Source: a virus. Taken from it: DNA of 49,347 nt. The notes below the pieces were generated by a model. That model was not told the origin of the DNA. It ran no database searches and was given only the letters and a program-made list of their open reading frames with translations. A program made the position numbers and the translations under genes. Below, in pieces: positions 25,607 to 33,289 of the stretch. Every line of letters begins with the position of its first letter. Within the stretch, counting starts at the first letter, position 1. The stretch is taken from positions 1-49,347 of IMG/VR virus record IMGVR_UViG_3300033981_001202. The stretch is one strand, 5' to 3'.

Positions 25607-25947
25607 TGAATAAAAACGTAAAGCAACTGTGGATTAATGCCCTTCAGTCTGGTGAGTACATGCAGGGAAGTGGGTGTCTTCTTTCGTGTTCCAAGGAAGG
25701 AAACAAGAAGTTTTGTTGTTTGGGTGTTCTTGTGGATTTGTTTGAAAAGGAACACATACTTACCTTTACCAAAGATTCTTCTGGGTTTGGCCCCAACCAT
25801 CAATACGCCCTTCCAAGCATTGTTGCTCTTTGGTCTGGTGTTTCCAGACGACAGGAAAGTATCTTGATGGAACTTAATGACAAGAAAATTTCCTTTGGAT
25901 CTATTTCTAAAATCATTGATATGTTTCCAGAAGAGGTGCAGCCGTGA
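25606..25947 (+). CDS. CCLGV-family hypothetical protein, copy 6
   Basis: 113 residues from ATG 25606, overlapping the previous stop as TAATG. Shows LWINALQSGEYMQGSG, FCCLGVLVDLFEKEH, LWSGV, LMELND and ISKIIDMFPEEVQP. The C-terminal motif is diverged. The stop is shared as GTGA with the following GC-rich gene. Confidence 0.8.
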   Translation: MNKNVKQLWINALQSGEYMQGSGCLLSCSKEGNKKFCCLGVLVDLFEKEHILTFTKDSSGFGPNHQYALPSIVALWSGVSRRQESILMELNDKKISFGSISKIIDMFPEEVQP

Positions 25948-26195
25948 GCGACACACCGAGGACGGACGCGGCGGAAACCAAGCACGAGTTTGCTGCTGAC
26001 CGATGGGTCAAGTCGGACTTCGCCCGCGAACTGGAGCGCGAACTCACCGCCGCGATCAAGCAGCGAGACGAGGCGCGGCGGGAGGTGTGCGAACTGCTAG
26101 CAACGATAAGCCAAACTACAAGTCGCCCCACGCAGCCATTGAATATCTCGAACTGGCGCGGCTGGGACTGTTTCGACCGAGAGGAGGAGAAGTGA
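25944..26195 (+). CDS. RGWDCF-tailed coiled-coil protein (GC-rich)
   Basis: 83 residues from GTG 25944 overlapping the previous stop. Begins SDTPRTDAAETKHEFAADRWV, a start common in temperate and lytic phage accessory proteins, then a charged helix FARELERELTAAIKQRDEARREVC, and ends NWRGWDCFDREEEK. Codons are much GC-richer than in the neighbouring CCLGV genes, a sign of recent acquisition. ARREVC and RGWDC recur in the genes at 34110 and, with RALC, at 36085. Confidence 0.8.
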   Translation: MSDTPRTDAAETKHEFAADRWVKSDFARELERELTAAIKQRDEARREVCELLATISQTTSRPTQPLNISNWRGWDCFDREEEK

Positions 26196-26413
26196 TGCCA
26201 AAAACGATTTACATCGGCCCTGAGTCGCAACGCACTGGCATCAGCATTGAATGGACTCCGTCTACCGAAAGGCTGTACATCTCAGGTTGGTACGACTGCA
26301 TGGTCGGCATCGAAGGCGAATCGCTGACCCTGCGCGAGTTCTTCGACCGCCTGAACATCACCGAGGCGCATTGCCGCAAGGCGTTCCGCGAAAAGAAAGA
26401 GGTGCAGCCGTGA
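26195..26413 (+). CDS. Hypothetical protein (GC-rich)
   Basis: 72 residues from ATG 26195 overlapping the previous stop, with GAGGAGA upstream. Reads IYIGPESQRTGISIEWTPSTE, LYISGWYDCMVGIEGESLTLREFFDRLNI, a mixed strand-helix pattern. It shares the GC-rich character of the gene before it, so the pair probably arrived together. No family recognised. Confidence 0.75.
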   Translation: MPKTIYIGPESQRTGISIEWTPSTERLYISGWYDCMVGIEGESLTLREFFDRLNITEAHCRKAFREKKEVQP

Positions 26414-26628
26414 AAGTTAAAACCTTTAGTAGAAATGCTGTGATCGACGCAGATATTCTTCCTCTTCAAGCTGGGCTTGTCTACGAACTTTCATTAAAAG
26501 CATTTCAAAAAGGAGATCAGAAAGAGTACATCTACCTTCAGGGAGTGGCAGCTATGCTGTACCACCTTATGAACGGACACTATAGGATTGTGGTCGAGGA
26601 AGAGTTTGATAACACAAGGACGTACTAA
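26410..26628 (+). CDS. Hypothetical protein
   Basis: 72 residues from GTG 26410 overlapping the previous stop. Returns to AT-leaning codons. Sequence VKTFSRNAVIDADILPLQAGLVYELSLKAFQKGDQKEYIYLQGVAA suggests an alpha/beta fold. Not recognised. Confidence 0.65.
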   Translation: MKVKTFSRNAVIDADILPLQAGLVYELSLKAFQKGDQKEYIYLQGVAAMLYHLMNGHYRIVVEEEFDNTRTY

Positions 26629-26976
26629 ATGAAAATGAATAAAGAAATCAAGGAAAAGTGGATTGCTGCCCTCCGCAGTGGTGACTATGCACAGGGAGAA
26701 GAAGCCTTGTGCAAGCAGGATTACAACTCAAAAGAGTATCACTTTTGTTGTCTGGGTGTTCTTTGTGATCTTTCCAATCCAAGTAGGTGGCATCACGAAG
26801 GAGACAATAACTCACTATACGAATTTGAAAACGGTATCTATGAGAATGAAATGCCAACTAGAGACTTCCTTGAATCCCTGGGTATTGCTTGGAATACAGC
26901 GGAAACTCTTGCTAACATGAACGATGTTGGAGAACCATTTTCTGAGATTGCAACCTATATCGAGGAAAACCTGTGA
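26629..26976 (+). CDS. CCLGV-family hypothetical protein, copy 7
   Basis: 115 residues from ATG 26629; an in-frame ATG at 26635 matches the usual family N-terminus better and may be the true start. Shows KWIAALRSGDYAQGEEALCK, FCCLGVLCDL, a shortened middle region, and FSEIATYIEENL. The WSGM position is replaced (SLGIAWNTAET). Confidence 0.8.
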   Translation: MKMNKEIKEKWIAALRSGDYAQGEEALCKQDYNSKEYHFCCLGVLCDLSNPSRWHHEGDNNSLYEFENGIYENEMPTRDFLESLGIAWNTAETLANMNDVGEPFSEIATYIEENL

Positions 26977-27080
26977 ATGAAGACGAATGGATTGATCTCA
27001 ATGAGGAAAGGTGGTGCTGTGAACCCAGTGAATTCGAGACTGATCCGCAATACGGATCCCTTGATCGCTATGAGAATTAA
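26973..27080 (+). CDS. Very small acidic protein
   Basis: 35 residues from GTG 26973, overlapping the preceding stop as GTGA. Reads NEDEWIDLNEERWCCEPSEFE and ends DRYEN: strongly acidic with a CC pair. The overlap style matches the neighbours, which favours it over a longer frame starting at 26977 whose N-terminal half has poor composition. Confidence 0.5.
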   Translation: MNEDEWIDLNEERWCCEPSEFETDPQYGSLDRYEN

Positions 27081-27210
27081 TCTCTTGTATGAAAATGGAA
27101 GCATCCAAGATTATTCCGAAGATGGTTGGGTGCTGGTCGGTAAAGAATGGTATCCTTTTGAAACTTATGAAGAAAGAGCAAAGAATGCTGAAGATTCACT
27201 CAAATATTGA
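27070..27210 (+). CDS. Small hypothetical protein
   Basis: 46 residues from ATG 27070, overlapping the stop of the 35-residue gene. Reads RINLLYENGSIQDYSEDGWV followed by KEWYPFETYEERAKNAEDSL, a compact strand-helix unit. The start upstream at 26977 was rejected on composition. Confidence 0.55.
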   Translation: MRINLLYENGSIQDYSEDGWVLVGKEWYPFETYEERAKNAEDSLKY

Positions 27211-28120
27211 TGTAAACAACGTGCTCGGTAGTTCTGGTCTTGATTGGCGTGTTGCCAAAAAGCCTGTGCTTGTCGAGTCAAACAACAGTTCTTGCGATTA
27301 TGTCGCAAGCAAAGATTTCATGGCGGTTGTCCGAAGCGATACCCAGGATATCCTTGGTATTGTGTCGGACAAGTACCAGCCTATCCAGAATGAGGAACTA
27401 TTGTGGTGCGCTGAGCGCGTGTCCAATGGTGTTCTGAACCTGGTGTCGGCTGGCTATACAGGAAACGGAGAACGAGTTTATGCCCAGCTCAATGGCAATC
27501 CGTGGGGCATCGGCCCAAACAAGGACGAGGTCTATCCTACTTTTGTACTTAGCAATGGTCACGATGGTAACCATCCAATTAGTGGATGGCCTACTACTGT
27601 TCGCGTGATCTGCGAGAACACGCTGAATATGTCTGGCAATCTTGCCAAGAAGCGTGGTCACATGATGATTTCTCTTCGACATCGTGGAGATGTCATGGGT
27701 CTCCTTGAGGAAATCCTCAACAGCGTTGAAGAGTACCACAACAGGGCCGAGCAGTTCAATATCAAGGCCAATGCCCTTGCCTCCAGTTCCCTTAGTGTGG
27801 AACAGGTCCAGCAGTTCTGGACCAATGTGTACACCCAGATGTTCGGTGTTATCCACACGAATGTGGAGAATGAAGCACAGGTACAGGCAAACAAAAAGGC
27901 TGCCAGTGTCATGATCAAGTGGGCAGATACCTTTGATTCCGAGGTCAAGCATAGCGGTGCAAATCTTTGGACTGCTATGAATGCTGTGACCAACTGGCTT
28001 GATCATAACCAGGTCTATCGTGGTTCTGGGAAGACCGACAACCGTTTCAATGACACTGTCTTTGGAAAAGGTGCGTCCGAAAAGGTCGAGGTCATGAACA
28101 TGGCCTTGGCTCACATCTAA
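27185..28120 (+). CDS. DUF932 / phage-plasmid-like protein (TIGR03299 type)
   Basis: 311 residues from ATG 27185, chosen because AAGAAAGAG lies upstream and the open frame before it overlaps other genes. Family hallmarks visible: DWRVAKKPV near the N-terminus, ASKDFMAVVRSDTQDILGIVSDKYQPIQNEE, and the core VRVICENTLNMS, followed by HRGD and a long helical region. DUF932 proteins occur in phages and plasmids; a molecular function is not established to my knowledge. The gene ends eight bases before a strong terminator, so it closes the accessory block. Confidence 0.85.
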   Translation: MLKIHSNIDVNNVLGSSGLDWRVAKKPVLVESNNSSCDYVASKDFMAVVRSDTQDILGIVSDKYQPIQNEELLWCAERVSNGVLNLVSAGYTGNGERVYAQLNGNPWGIGPNKDEVYPTFVLSNGHDGNHPISGWPTTVRVICENTLNMSGNLAKKRGHMMISLRHRGDVMGLLEEILNSVEEYHNRAEQFNIKANALASSSLSVEQVQQFWTNVYTQMFGVIHTNVENEAQVQANKKAASVMIKWADTFDSEVKHSGANLWTAMNAVTNWLDHNQVYRGSGKTDNRFNDTVFGKGASEKVEVMNMALAHI

Positions 28121-28127
28121 CAATACT

Positions 28128-28165
28128 GGGGAAAACAATGGAATTCCATTGTTTTCCCCTTTTTT
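28128..28165 (+). terminator. Strong perfect-palindrome terminator
   Basis: A perfect 32-base palindrome (28128-28159, GGGGAAAACAATGGAA and its complement, GAATTC at the centre) followed by six T. It separates the accessory block from the RNA polymerase region. Confidence 0.9.
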
Positions 28166-28184
28166 AAACAAGAGTGCTATTCGT

Positions 28185-28628
28185 ATGGAACTACGGGTTG
28201 TCTTTTACAAACCGTCTAATCTTGCCTTTATCGGCGCTAATCAAGTAATAAATACTTTTATCAAACGAGGTCATTGCGGGCTTCTTCTCATTGGAAAACA
28301 TGTGACAAAGTCCGTTCATTTCTTTGATGATGGAACTTTTATCTGCGACTACGGAAAAGACCCGCTCAAGGTATATGAGGTAGATTCAATAACGATAGGA
28401 AAGACTCCATTTACCATGGATTATGTGCTTTCATATTGCCGTAGCTTGCAAAATCCAGGTCGAAGTCTCGCTATCTTTGAGCGATTGCTTTGGTTGATTA
28501 CCTTTGGAAGGTACAGACCAAGACACAATTGCGTATACAATTCAAGTATGGTTGTCAACCATCTGTTTGGGTATCCTGTCTGTCATGGGACTCCGACTCA
28601 GCTGAAGAAGATTTATGATTCCCTATGA
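28185..28628 (+). CDS. Possible papain-like (NlpC/P60-type) protein
   Basis: 147 residues from ATG 28185. N-terminal half: LRVVFYKPSNLAFIGANQVI and GHCGLLLIGKHVTKSVHFFDDG; C-terminal part: RHNCVYNSSMVVNHLFG and TPTQLKKIYDSL. The pattern of an N-C-V motif followed by a TP-x-x-L end resembles small phage proteins of the NlpC/P60-like fold, with C in HNCV as the candidate nucleophile. Assignment is tentative; cell-wall or host-takeover roles are both open. It precedes the RNA polymerase gene by about 50 bases. Confidence 0.6.
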   Translation: MELRVVFYKPSNLAFIGANQVINTFIKRGHCGLLLIGKHVTKSVHFFDDGTFICDYGKDPLKVYEVDSITIGKTPFTMDYVLSYCRSLQNPGRSLAIFERLLWLITFGRYRPRHNCVYNSSMVVNHLFGYPVCHGTPTQLKKIYDSL

Positions 28629-28634
28629 CCTTGC

Positions 28635-28676
28635 ATGTAGCTATGCTACAACCACCAACATTTGATGGAGACAAAC
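28635..28676 (+). promoter_or_regulatory. Leader of T7-like RNA polymerase gene
   Basis: A small hairpin GTAGC-TAT-GCTAC lies at 28637-28649, followed by an unstructured stretch and the ribosome site GGAGACAAAC, identical in style to that of the gene at 19452. Confidence 0.45.
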
Positions 28677-31112
28677 ATGCTAGAAATGTGGAAACAATTG
28701 TCTAAGGAACAGCAGAACACCAGGTATTCTGTTCAAAAGACCAACGAAGAAGAGTTGCTAACAAACAGTATTGACAAGTATTGGAGAGAATACAATAGAG
28801 CACCTGATGAAGGAAAGCCAGAACAACTATTGCTAGAGAGTGCAGTAGATCACCTTACTCCTTTCTACCAAGAATGGATTGACAAGGTATGTTCTGCCCG
28901 TAAGTCGCCTGATTGGTTGGCTCCTCTGTTGCTTATTGGTCCCAGCAAGATGGCAGACATAACCATCAGGAATGTCCTCAAGGCTTTTCTTTCTAGGACA
29001 ACCTTGCAGAATTTTGATGACTCTGTTGGCATTCCTGAAAACGCACCCGTAGGTCAGCAAGTTGCCAAGGCTATTGCAGAGGATGTAATCAACATCATTG
29101 CCTACCAAAGTGCAAAGAAATCTTTCAAGGATGACTGGAAGCGTCAATCCAAGTTCATCAAGTCGTGGACTCCCAAGCGTTGTCTTGGGTTTACCAAGAA
29201 GATGACTGGAATTCCCAAGTACAAATCAAAGGACAAGGAAGACTTTGGTCACAACATGCTTAGGATTGCCCTTGCCAGTGACATCCTCATAAAGAGAATT
29301 CACTGGAATGGTAGAAACAAGAAGACCATGTTGGTTTCCTTTGCTCCTTGGATTCTAAAGGAACTTTCCCATAGGCATGAGATGCTGGAAGCAGCTTGCA
29401 TGGTCTACCGACCCATGATCTGTCCTCCTGTGGAAAACACAAAGAATGAGAATGGTGGTTTCCTGTCGCCCTGGATCAGAAAGAAAATGATCAAGCGGTA
29501 CCATCCAGTGGGTGCAAACCCAAAGGATTGGGACTCCAAGCCATCCGAACTAGTTCTTCGTGGTCTCAATGCACTTGGCAACACCGAGTGGTCTGTGAAT
29601 GAAAAGGTCTACTCTGTAATGAAGACCATGTTTGAAAACGACTACAGAATTGCCAATGTCCCAGCAAGTTCCTTCAGGGATTTTTCCTTTAACATTCCCT
29701 ATCCAGAACATGGGACCAAGGAACAAAAAGCAATCTGGATGAGAGAATCTAATGAAGCATGGGGAGAGTGGTACAAGGAAGAGCAATCCCGTAGTCGCAT
29801 GATTGTCCGTCTTGAGCTGTGCAAAAAGATGATTAGCTGGGGATTCTTTTACATGCCATACACCCTTGACTTTAGGGGACGAGCTTATTCCGTTTGCGAG
29901 TTGCTGTCTCCCCAGGGTGTTGACTTTGATCGCGGCCTTGTTCAGTTTGCCATGCCAAGAAAGCAAACAACCTCTGGTTTGTGGTGGATGATGGTTCACC
30001 TTGCAAACCTGTTTGATCAGGACAAAAAACCATATACTGAACGGGTCAAGTGGATAGACGACAACTGGGAAATGATCACCAGAATTGCCGAAGACCCCTT
30101 GTCTAACCGAGAGTGGGTGGATCTGTCCAAGAAAAAGAACAAGTCTTTCCAAAGACTTGCAGCTATCTTTGACATCACTCGCACAGACGGCATGACCCAG
30201 GTTCCTGTCCAGATGGATGGAGCCAATAATGGCGGACAGCATTGGGCTGCTATCCTTAGAAACAGAAAACTAGCTGAGCTTACAAACCTGTTGAGTGCAG
30301 AAGAACCCAAGGATTTGTACAAGTATGTAGCAGATGCTTCCACAGAACACATGAAAAACCATACCGATAACGAATGGTTTTCTACTTTCTTGACGCACTG
30401 GCCTGATGGCTTGCCTCGTTCGGTGACCAAGCGGCCTACTATGTGCGATGCATATGGCCTGACATTTTATGGAATGCAGAAGTATGTAAACCAGGAAGGA
30501 CATGTGGATTGGGTTCCCAAAGATCAGCGCAATGGTGCGGTCGTACAGCTAAGCCGCGCCATTCAGGCTGGTCTTGGTGAAACAATGGCTTCGCCAAACA
30601 CGGGCAAAGAGTGGCTAAGAACAGTGGCAAGTGTTGTTAATGATATGAACAAACCATTGGTGTGGACAACACCAAGTGGGTTTGAGGTTCATCATGTATA
30701 CAACCAAGTAGTAGAGCGAGTAAGTTATGCCGAGTTGTTCAACAAACAACAATTGGTTTTCTCCACTATTACCGAGGATCTAGATGGGACGGCGCAGTAC
30801 CTTGCTATTTCGCCTAACTTCATCCATGCCTTGGATGCTGCTCACATGTTTATGACAATCGGCAAGATGCTAAACAAGGGGATGACTGGGTATTCCTTTG
30901 TACATGACTCTTATGGAACATATGCTCCAGATATCGACACAATGCATACGATCCTAAGAGAAGAGTTTGTTGAAATTCACAAAGAGAATCAACTTGAAAA
31001 GTTTAAAAAAGAAACAGAAGAAAGATACGGTATCTTCCTCCCTGAGTGTCCAGCCAGGGAAGACGGGTTCAAGATCGAAGAAGTCCTTAACAGCAGATTC
31101 TTCTTCGCTTAA
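28677..31112 (+). CDS. T7-like single-subunit DNA-directed RNA polymerase
   Basis: 811 residues from ATG 28677, chosen because GGAGACAAAC precedes it; a TTG at 28662 would put the ribosome site inside the gene. All family motifs are present: D398-FRGR, motif A D514 in MDGANNGGQH, motif B K585 in VTKRP with Y593, motif C H743-D744-S-Y-G-T. The C-terminus RFFFA corresponds to the FAFA foot of T7 polymerase. Length is near the usual 880, and unlike the polymerase at 15406 the N-terminal part is present. Expected role: transcription of middle and late phage genes from phage promoters. Confidence 0.97.
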   Translation: MLEMWKQLSKEQQNTRYSVQKTNEEELLTNSIDKYWREYNRAPDEGKPEQLLLESAVDHLTPFYQEWIDKVCSARKSPDWLAPLLLIGPSKMADITIRNVLKAFLSRTTLQNFDDSVGIPENAPVGQQVAKAIAEDVINIIAYQSAKKSFKDDWKRQSKFIKSWTPKRCLGFTKKMTGIPKYKSKDKEDFGHNMLRIALASDILIKRIHWNGRNKKTMLVSFAPWILKELSHRHEMLEAACMVYRPMICPPVENTKNENGGFLSPWIRKKMIKRYHPVGANPKDWDSKPSELVLRGLNALGNTEWSVNEKVYSVMKTMFENDYRIANVPASSFRDFSFNIPYPEHGTKEQKAIWMRESNEAWGEWYKEEQSRSRMIVRLELCKKMISWGFFYMPYTLDFRGRAYSVCELLSPQGVDFDRGLVQFAMPRKQTTSGLWWMMVHLANLFDQDKKPYTERVKWIDDNWEMITRIAEDPLSNREWVDLSKKKNKSFQRLAAIFDITRTDGMTQVPVQMDGANNGGQHWAAILRNRKLAELTNLLSAEEPKDLYKYVADASTEHMKNHTDNEWFSTFLTHWPDGLPRSVTKRPTMCDAYGLTFYGMQKYVNQEGHVDWVPKDQRNGAVVQLSRAIQAGLGETMASPNTGKEWLRTVASVVNDMNKPLVWTTPSGFEVHHVYNQVVERVSYAELFNKQQLVFSTITEDLDGTAQYLAISPNFIHALDAAHMFMTIGKMLNKGMTGYSFVHDSYGTYAPDIDTMHTILREEFVEIHKENQLEKFKKETEERYGIFLPECPAREDGFKIEEVLNSRFFFA

Positions 31113-31152
31113 GAATGTTACCTATCCTGACAAGATACCTCGTCTTGTCGTA

Positions 31153-31383
31153 GTGGAGTGGGTAGACGCAATGACAATAGGTGGTTCTGGATGGCTTGAC
31201 AAGGACGAAGCAAAATCCAATGCCAAGGAACCACTGCCAATGATGCTGACCGTAGGGTATGTGCTGCATGAAGACAAGGAGCAGATATCCTTGACAAGCA
31301 CCATAGGACCAGGAGAAACAGCTCAGGTAAACAAGATTCCAAAGAAAATGATCGAAAGAATAAGGGAGATTGGGAATGGCTGA
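31153..31383 (+). CDS. Hypothetical protein downstream of RNA polymerase, start uncertain
   Basis: The frame reads PRLVVVEWVDAMTIGGSGW, TVGYVLHEDKEQISLTSTIG and ends PKKMIERIREI, typical of a short beta-rich protein found behind phage polymerase genes. The conserved-looking part begins before the first usable start (GTG 31153, 76 residues). A TTG at 30967 exists upstream but lies deep in the polymerase gene and would add a Lys/Ser-rich tail. The true start is therefore unclear. Confidence 0.6.
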   Translation: MEWVDAMTIGGSGWLDKDEAKSNAKEPLPMMLTVGYVLHEDKEQISLTSTIGPGETAQVNKIPKKMIERIREIGNG

Positions 31384-31504
31384 GCAAAAGAATGTCCGAA
31401 GAAAGGACTATAAGGAGTTCAATATTGAAAAGTACAAACGAGAACAAGACAGAAAACGCAGAGAAAAACAACGTAGACAAGCCCGTAGATCGGCATTTCA
31501 ATAA
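31376..31504 (+). CDS. Small basic protein
   Basis: 42 residues from ATG 31376 with AGGGAGA upstream, overlapping the previous stop. Lys/Arg-rich helix throughout (VRRKDYKEFNIEKYKREQD; RRREKQRRQARRS type), so a nucleic-acid-binding or polymerase-associated peptide is conceivable. No family recognised. Confidence 0.55.
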   Translation: MAEQKNVRRKDYKEFNIEKYKREQDRKRREKQRRQARRSAFQ

Positions 31505-31646
31505 GTACCAGCAAATGCATCTGGATGGTCTTATTGACGTATACTCACCAATTTCACAAGAACAGGGAGAACCACTTCCTTCGCTGAGTGTTCAGTGGAA
31601 GGAAGATGCAAGGAGACGCTATGGCAAGAGTATTGGTAATCGGTGA
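31392..31646 (+). CDS. Small hypothetical protein, overlapping start
   Basis: 84 residues from ATG 31392, or 43 residues from ATG 31515. The first half overlaps the basic peptide gene in another frame and has poor composition; the second half (FNKYQQMHLDGLIDVYS, PSLSVQWKEDARRRYG) looks real. I cannot decide the start. The end overlaps the phosphoesterase gene. Confidence 0.5.
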   Translation: MSEERTIRSSILKSTNENKTENAEKNNVDKPVDRHFNKYQQMHLDGLIDVYSPISQEQGEPLPSLSVQWKEDARRRYGKSIGNR

Positions 31647-32286
31647 TCTTCATTGTCCTGCGGATCATAAGGACTATCTGCACCATTGCCTGAGGATGCA
31701 GAAGAAATACAGGACAGATCATACTGTTTTCATCGGAGACATCGCAGACAACGAAGCAATTAGCAACTATGAAAAGAATCCAGAACTTCCGTCAGCACTG
31801 GAATTGTACAACCTTACAACCAAGGCCATCAGCAAGTGGCACAAAATCTTCAAGGGAGCTTCGGTTGTCATTGGAAACCACGACAAACGGGTCCACAACA
31901 AGGCAATTAAAAATGGAATACCTTCGCTTTATCTACAATCCTATAAGGATCTTTACAATACTAGTAGTTGGAACTGGGATCATTCTTTCTGCATCGACAA
32001 TGTTTTGTATGTCCATGGTGACGGTTGGTCTTCTGAGTATCCTGCATTCAATGCGGCAAAAGCCCACATGCAGTCGGTAGTCAGCGGTCACACCCATTCC
32101 AAGTTTAGCATCAACTGGGCACAGGGTCCCAACAACAACTCAATCTTTGGGATGAATGTTGGTAGTGGGGTAGACCTAAACAACCCTGTATTCAAATACT
32201 CACAGCCACACCTCAAGAAAGCCATCCTTGGATGTGGTATTGTAATTGATGGCAAGTATCCTTATTTGGAGAAAATGTATGTCTGA
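31621..32286 (+). CDS. Calcineurin-like metallophosphoesterase
   Basis: 221 residues from ATG 31621 with AAGGAGACGCT upstream. The metal-binding signature is complete: GD9-L-H11, GD40IAD, GN86-H87-D88, and GHTH near residue 156. Such enzymes hydrolyse phosphomono- or diesters using two metals; phage versions act on nucleotides, RNA ends or signalling molecules, and the substrate here is not readable. It sits between the polymerase and the ssDNA-binding gene, suggesting a role in early nucleic-acid metabolism. Confidence 0.9.
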   Translation: MARVLVIGDLHCPADHKDYLHHCLRMQKKYRTDHTVFIGDIADNEAISNYEKNPELPSALELYNLTTKAISKWHKIFKGASVVIGNHDKRVHNKAIKNGIPSLYLQSYKDLYNTSSWNWDHSFCIDNVLYVHGDGWSSEYPAFNAAKAHMQSVVSGHTHSKFSINWAQGPNNNSIFGMNVGSGVDLNNPVFKYSQPHLKKAILGCGIVIDGKYPYLEKMYV

Positions 32287-32449
32287 GCAACCCCAGGTTC
32301 CCGCAGTTCCAGTAGAGGCCGTAGTACTCTACCTGACGGACATGGCTAAGATGGTTGAATCTATCCATGCAAATCTAATCAACAACATCAACACGCTTCG
32401 GCCTAAGGTCGAGGGAGAAATCGTAAATGCCAGCAGCACCGAAGAGTAA
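32279..32449 (+). CDS. Small hypothetical protein
   Basis: 56 residues from ATG 32279 overlapping the previous stop by eight bases. Pro/Val-rich N-terminus (SEQPQVPAVPVEAVVLYLTD), then a helix (MAKMVESIHANLINNIN). Overlaps the next gene by 23 bases. Not recognised. Confidence 0.65.
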   Translation: MSEQPQVPAVPVEAVVLYLTDMAKMVESIHANLINNINTLRPKVEGEIVNASSTEE

Positions 32450-32897
32450 TTATGGTAAGTCCTTTGTGACGGGAAATGTCACGGTCAAGTGGTCACATCT
32501 TATGTCGCCAGACGACAAGTATGGCAACCCAAACCACTCGGTCACTGTAGAGGTTACGCCAGAACTCAAGAAGCAGATCGACTCTGCCGTCAAGTCTCTT
32601 GGTGGCAAAAAGATCAATGGCTTCAAGGAGCAGGATGGACTTAAGACCATCAAGTTTAAGAATACCTTGATTGCCAAGAGCGGTGAAAAGACATTCCCCG
32701 TTACTGGTCCTGATGCCAAGCCAACCACAACCGTTCCTTTTGGTACTGATGTGGTTCGCGTCAAGGTAACCCCAGGTCTTATTGCCCGTGATAACTCGGT
32801 GTCCTTCTATCTTGAAGGCATTCAGCTTATCGAACGGAACTATGTAGGCAATGATTCGGACTTCAAGCCAGTTGAAGACACCGAGTCACCGTTCTAA
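32427..32897 (+). CDS. Putative single-stranded DNA-binding protein
   Basis: 156 residues from ATG 32427. Beta-rich OB-like body with VTVKWSHLMSPDDKYGNPNH, SVTVEVTPELKKQIDS and VRVKVTPGLIARDNSVSFYLEGIQLIE, and a C-terminal tail PVEDTESPF. Acidic, aromatic-ended tails are typical of phage SSBs such as T7 gp2.5, where they contact replication proteins. Position between phosphoesterase and RusA resolvase fits a replication/recombination group. Assigned from pattern, not from a diagnostic motif. Confidence 0.7.
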   Translation: MPAAPKSNYGKSFVTGNVTVKWSHLMSPDDKYGNPNHSVTVEVTPELKKQIDSAVKSLGGKKINGFKEQDGLKTIKFKNTLIAKSGEKTFPVTGPDAKPTTTVPFGTDVVRVKVTPGLIARDNSVSFYLEGIQLIERNYVGNDSDFKPVEDTESPF

Positions 32898-32908
32898 GTA
32901 GGTGACGG

Positions 32909-33289
32909 ATGATGGAGTACAGGTTTCCAATAAATCCCATAGCTGCATCACGACCAAGAGTCAGCAGATATGGCGCGTATTTTACTGGACCCTATAAGAA
33001 GTTCCGTTCCGAGGCATCCTTGATAATTAACAGGGTACTCGGACGGAACTTCACTCCATTGTCTGGAAAGCTTGCAGTAGACATCGAGTGTCATGTAACA
33101 AGACCTAAGACAACAAAGCTAGAATATCCAAGGGCTGATGTGGACAACTACAGCAAGTCCATTCTAGACTGTCTTAATGGTAAGTTGTGGGATGACGATT
33201 CACAGATCGTCGCTTTGTTCATTTCAAAGAAGTGGGCAAAGGAAGGTGAAAGTGGATACTTCACCGTATCTGTAGAAAAGATCAAGTAA
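32909..33289 (+). CDS. RusA-like Holliday junction resolvase
   Basis: 126 residues from ATG 32909 (ATG 32912 also possible). Typical RusA features: an N-terminal PIAASRPRVSRYGAYF region, then YKKFR, and the acidic active-site block RADVDNYSKSILDCLNG followed by WDDDSQIV. RusA-type enzymes resolve branched DNA during recombination and packaging. T7 uses a different endonuclease, so this is a replacement seen in other phages. Confidence 0.9.
   Translation: MMEYRFPINPIAASRPRVSRYGAYFTGPYKKFRSEASLIINRVLGRNFTPLSGKLAVDIECHVTRPKTTKLEYPRADVDNYSKSILDCLNGKLWDDDSQIVALFISKKWAKEGESGYFTVSVEKIK

Noticed and set aside
26977-27069. Longer N-terminus for the gene ending at 27210
   Set aside because: This part overlaps the acidic 35-residue gene in another frame and has shadow-like composition.
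31100-31130. Programmed +1 frameshift joining the RNA polymerase to the next frame
   Set aside because: The polymerase ends in FFFA, matching the functional C-terminus of T7 polymerase, and no slippery heptamer or stimulator is evident.
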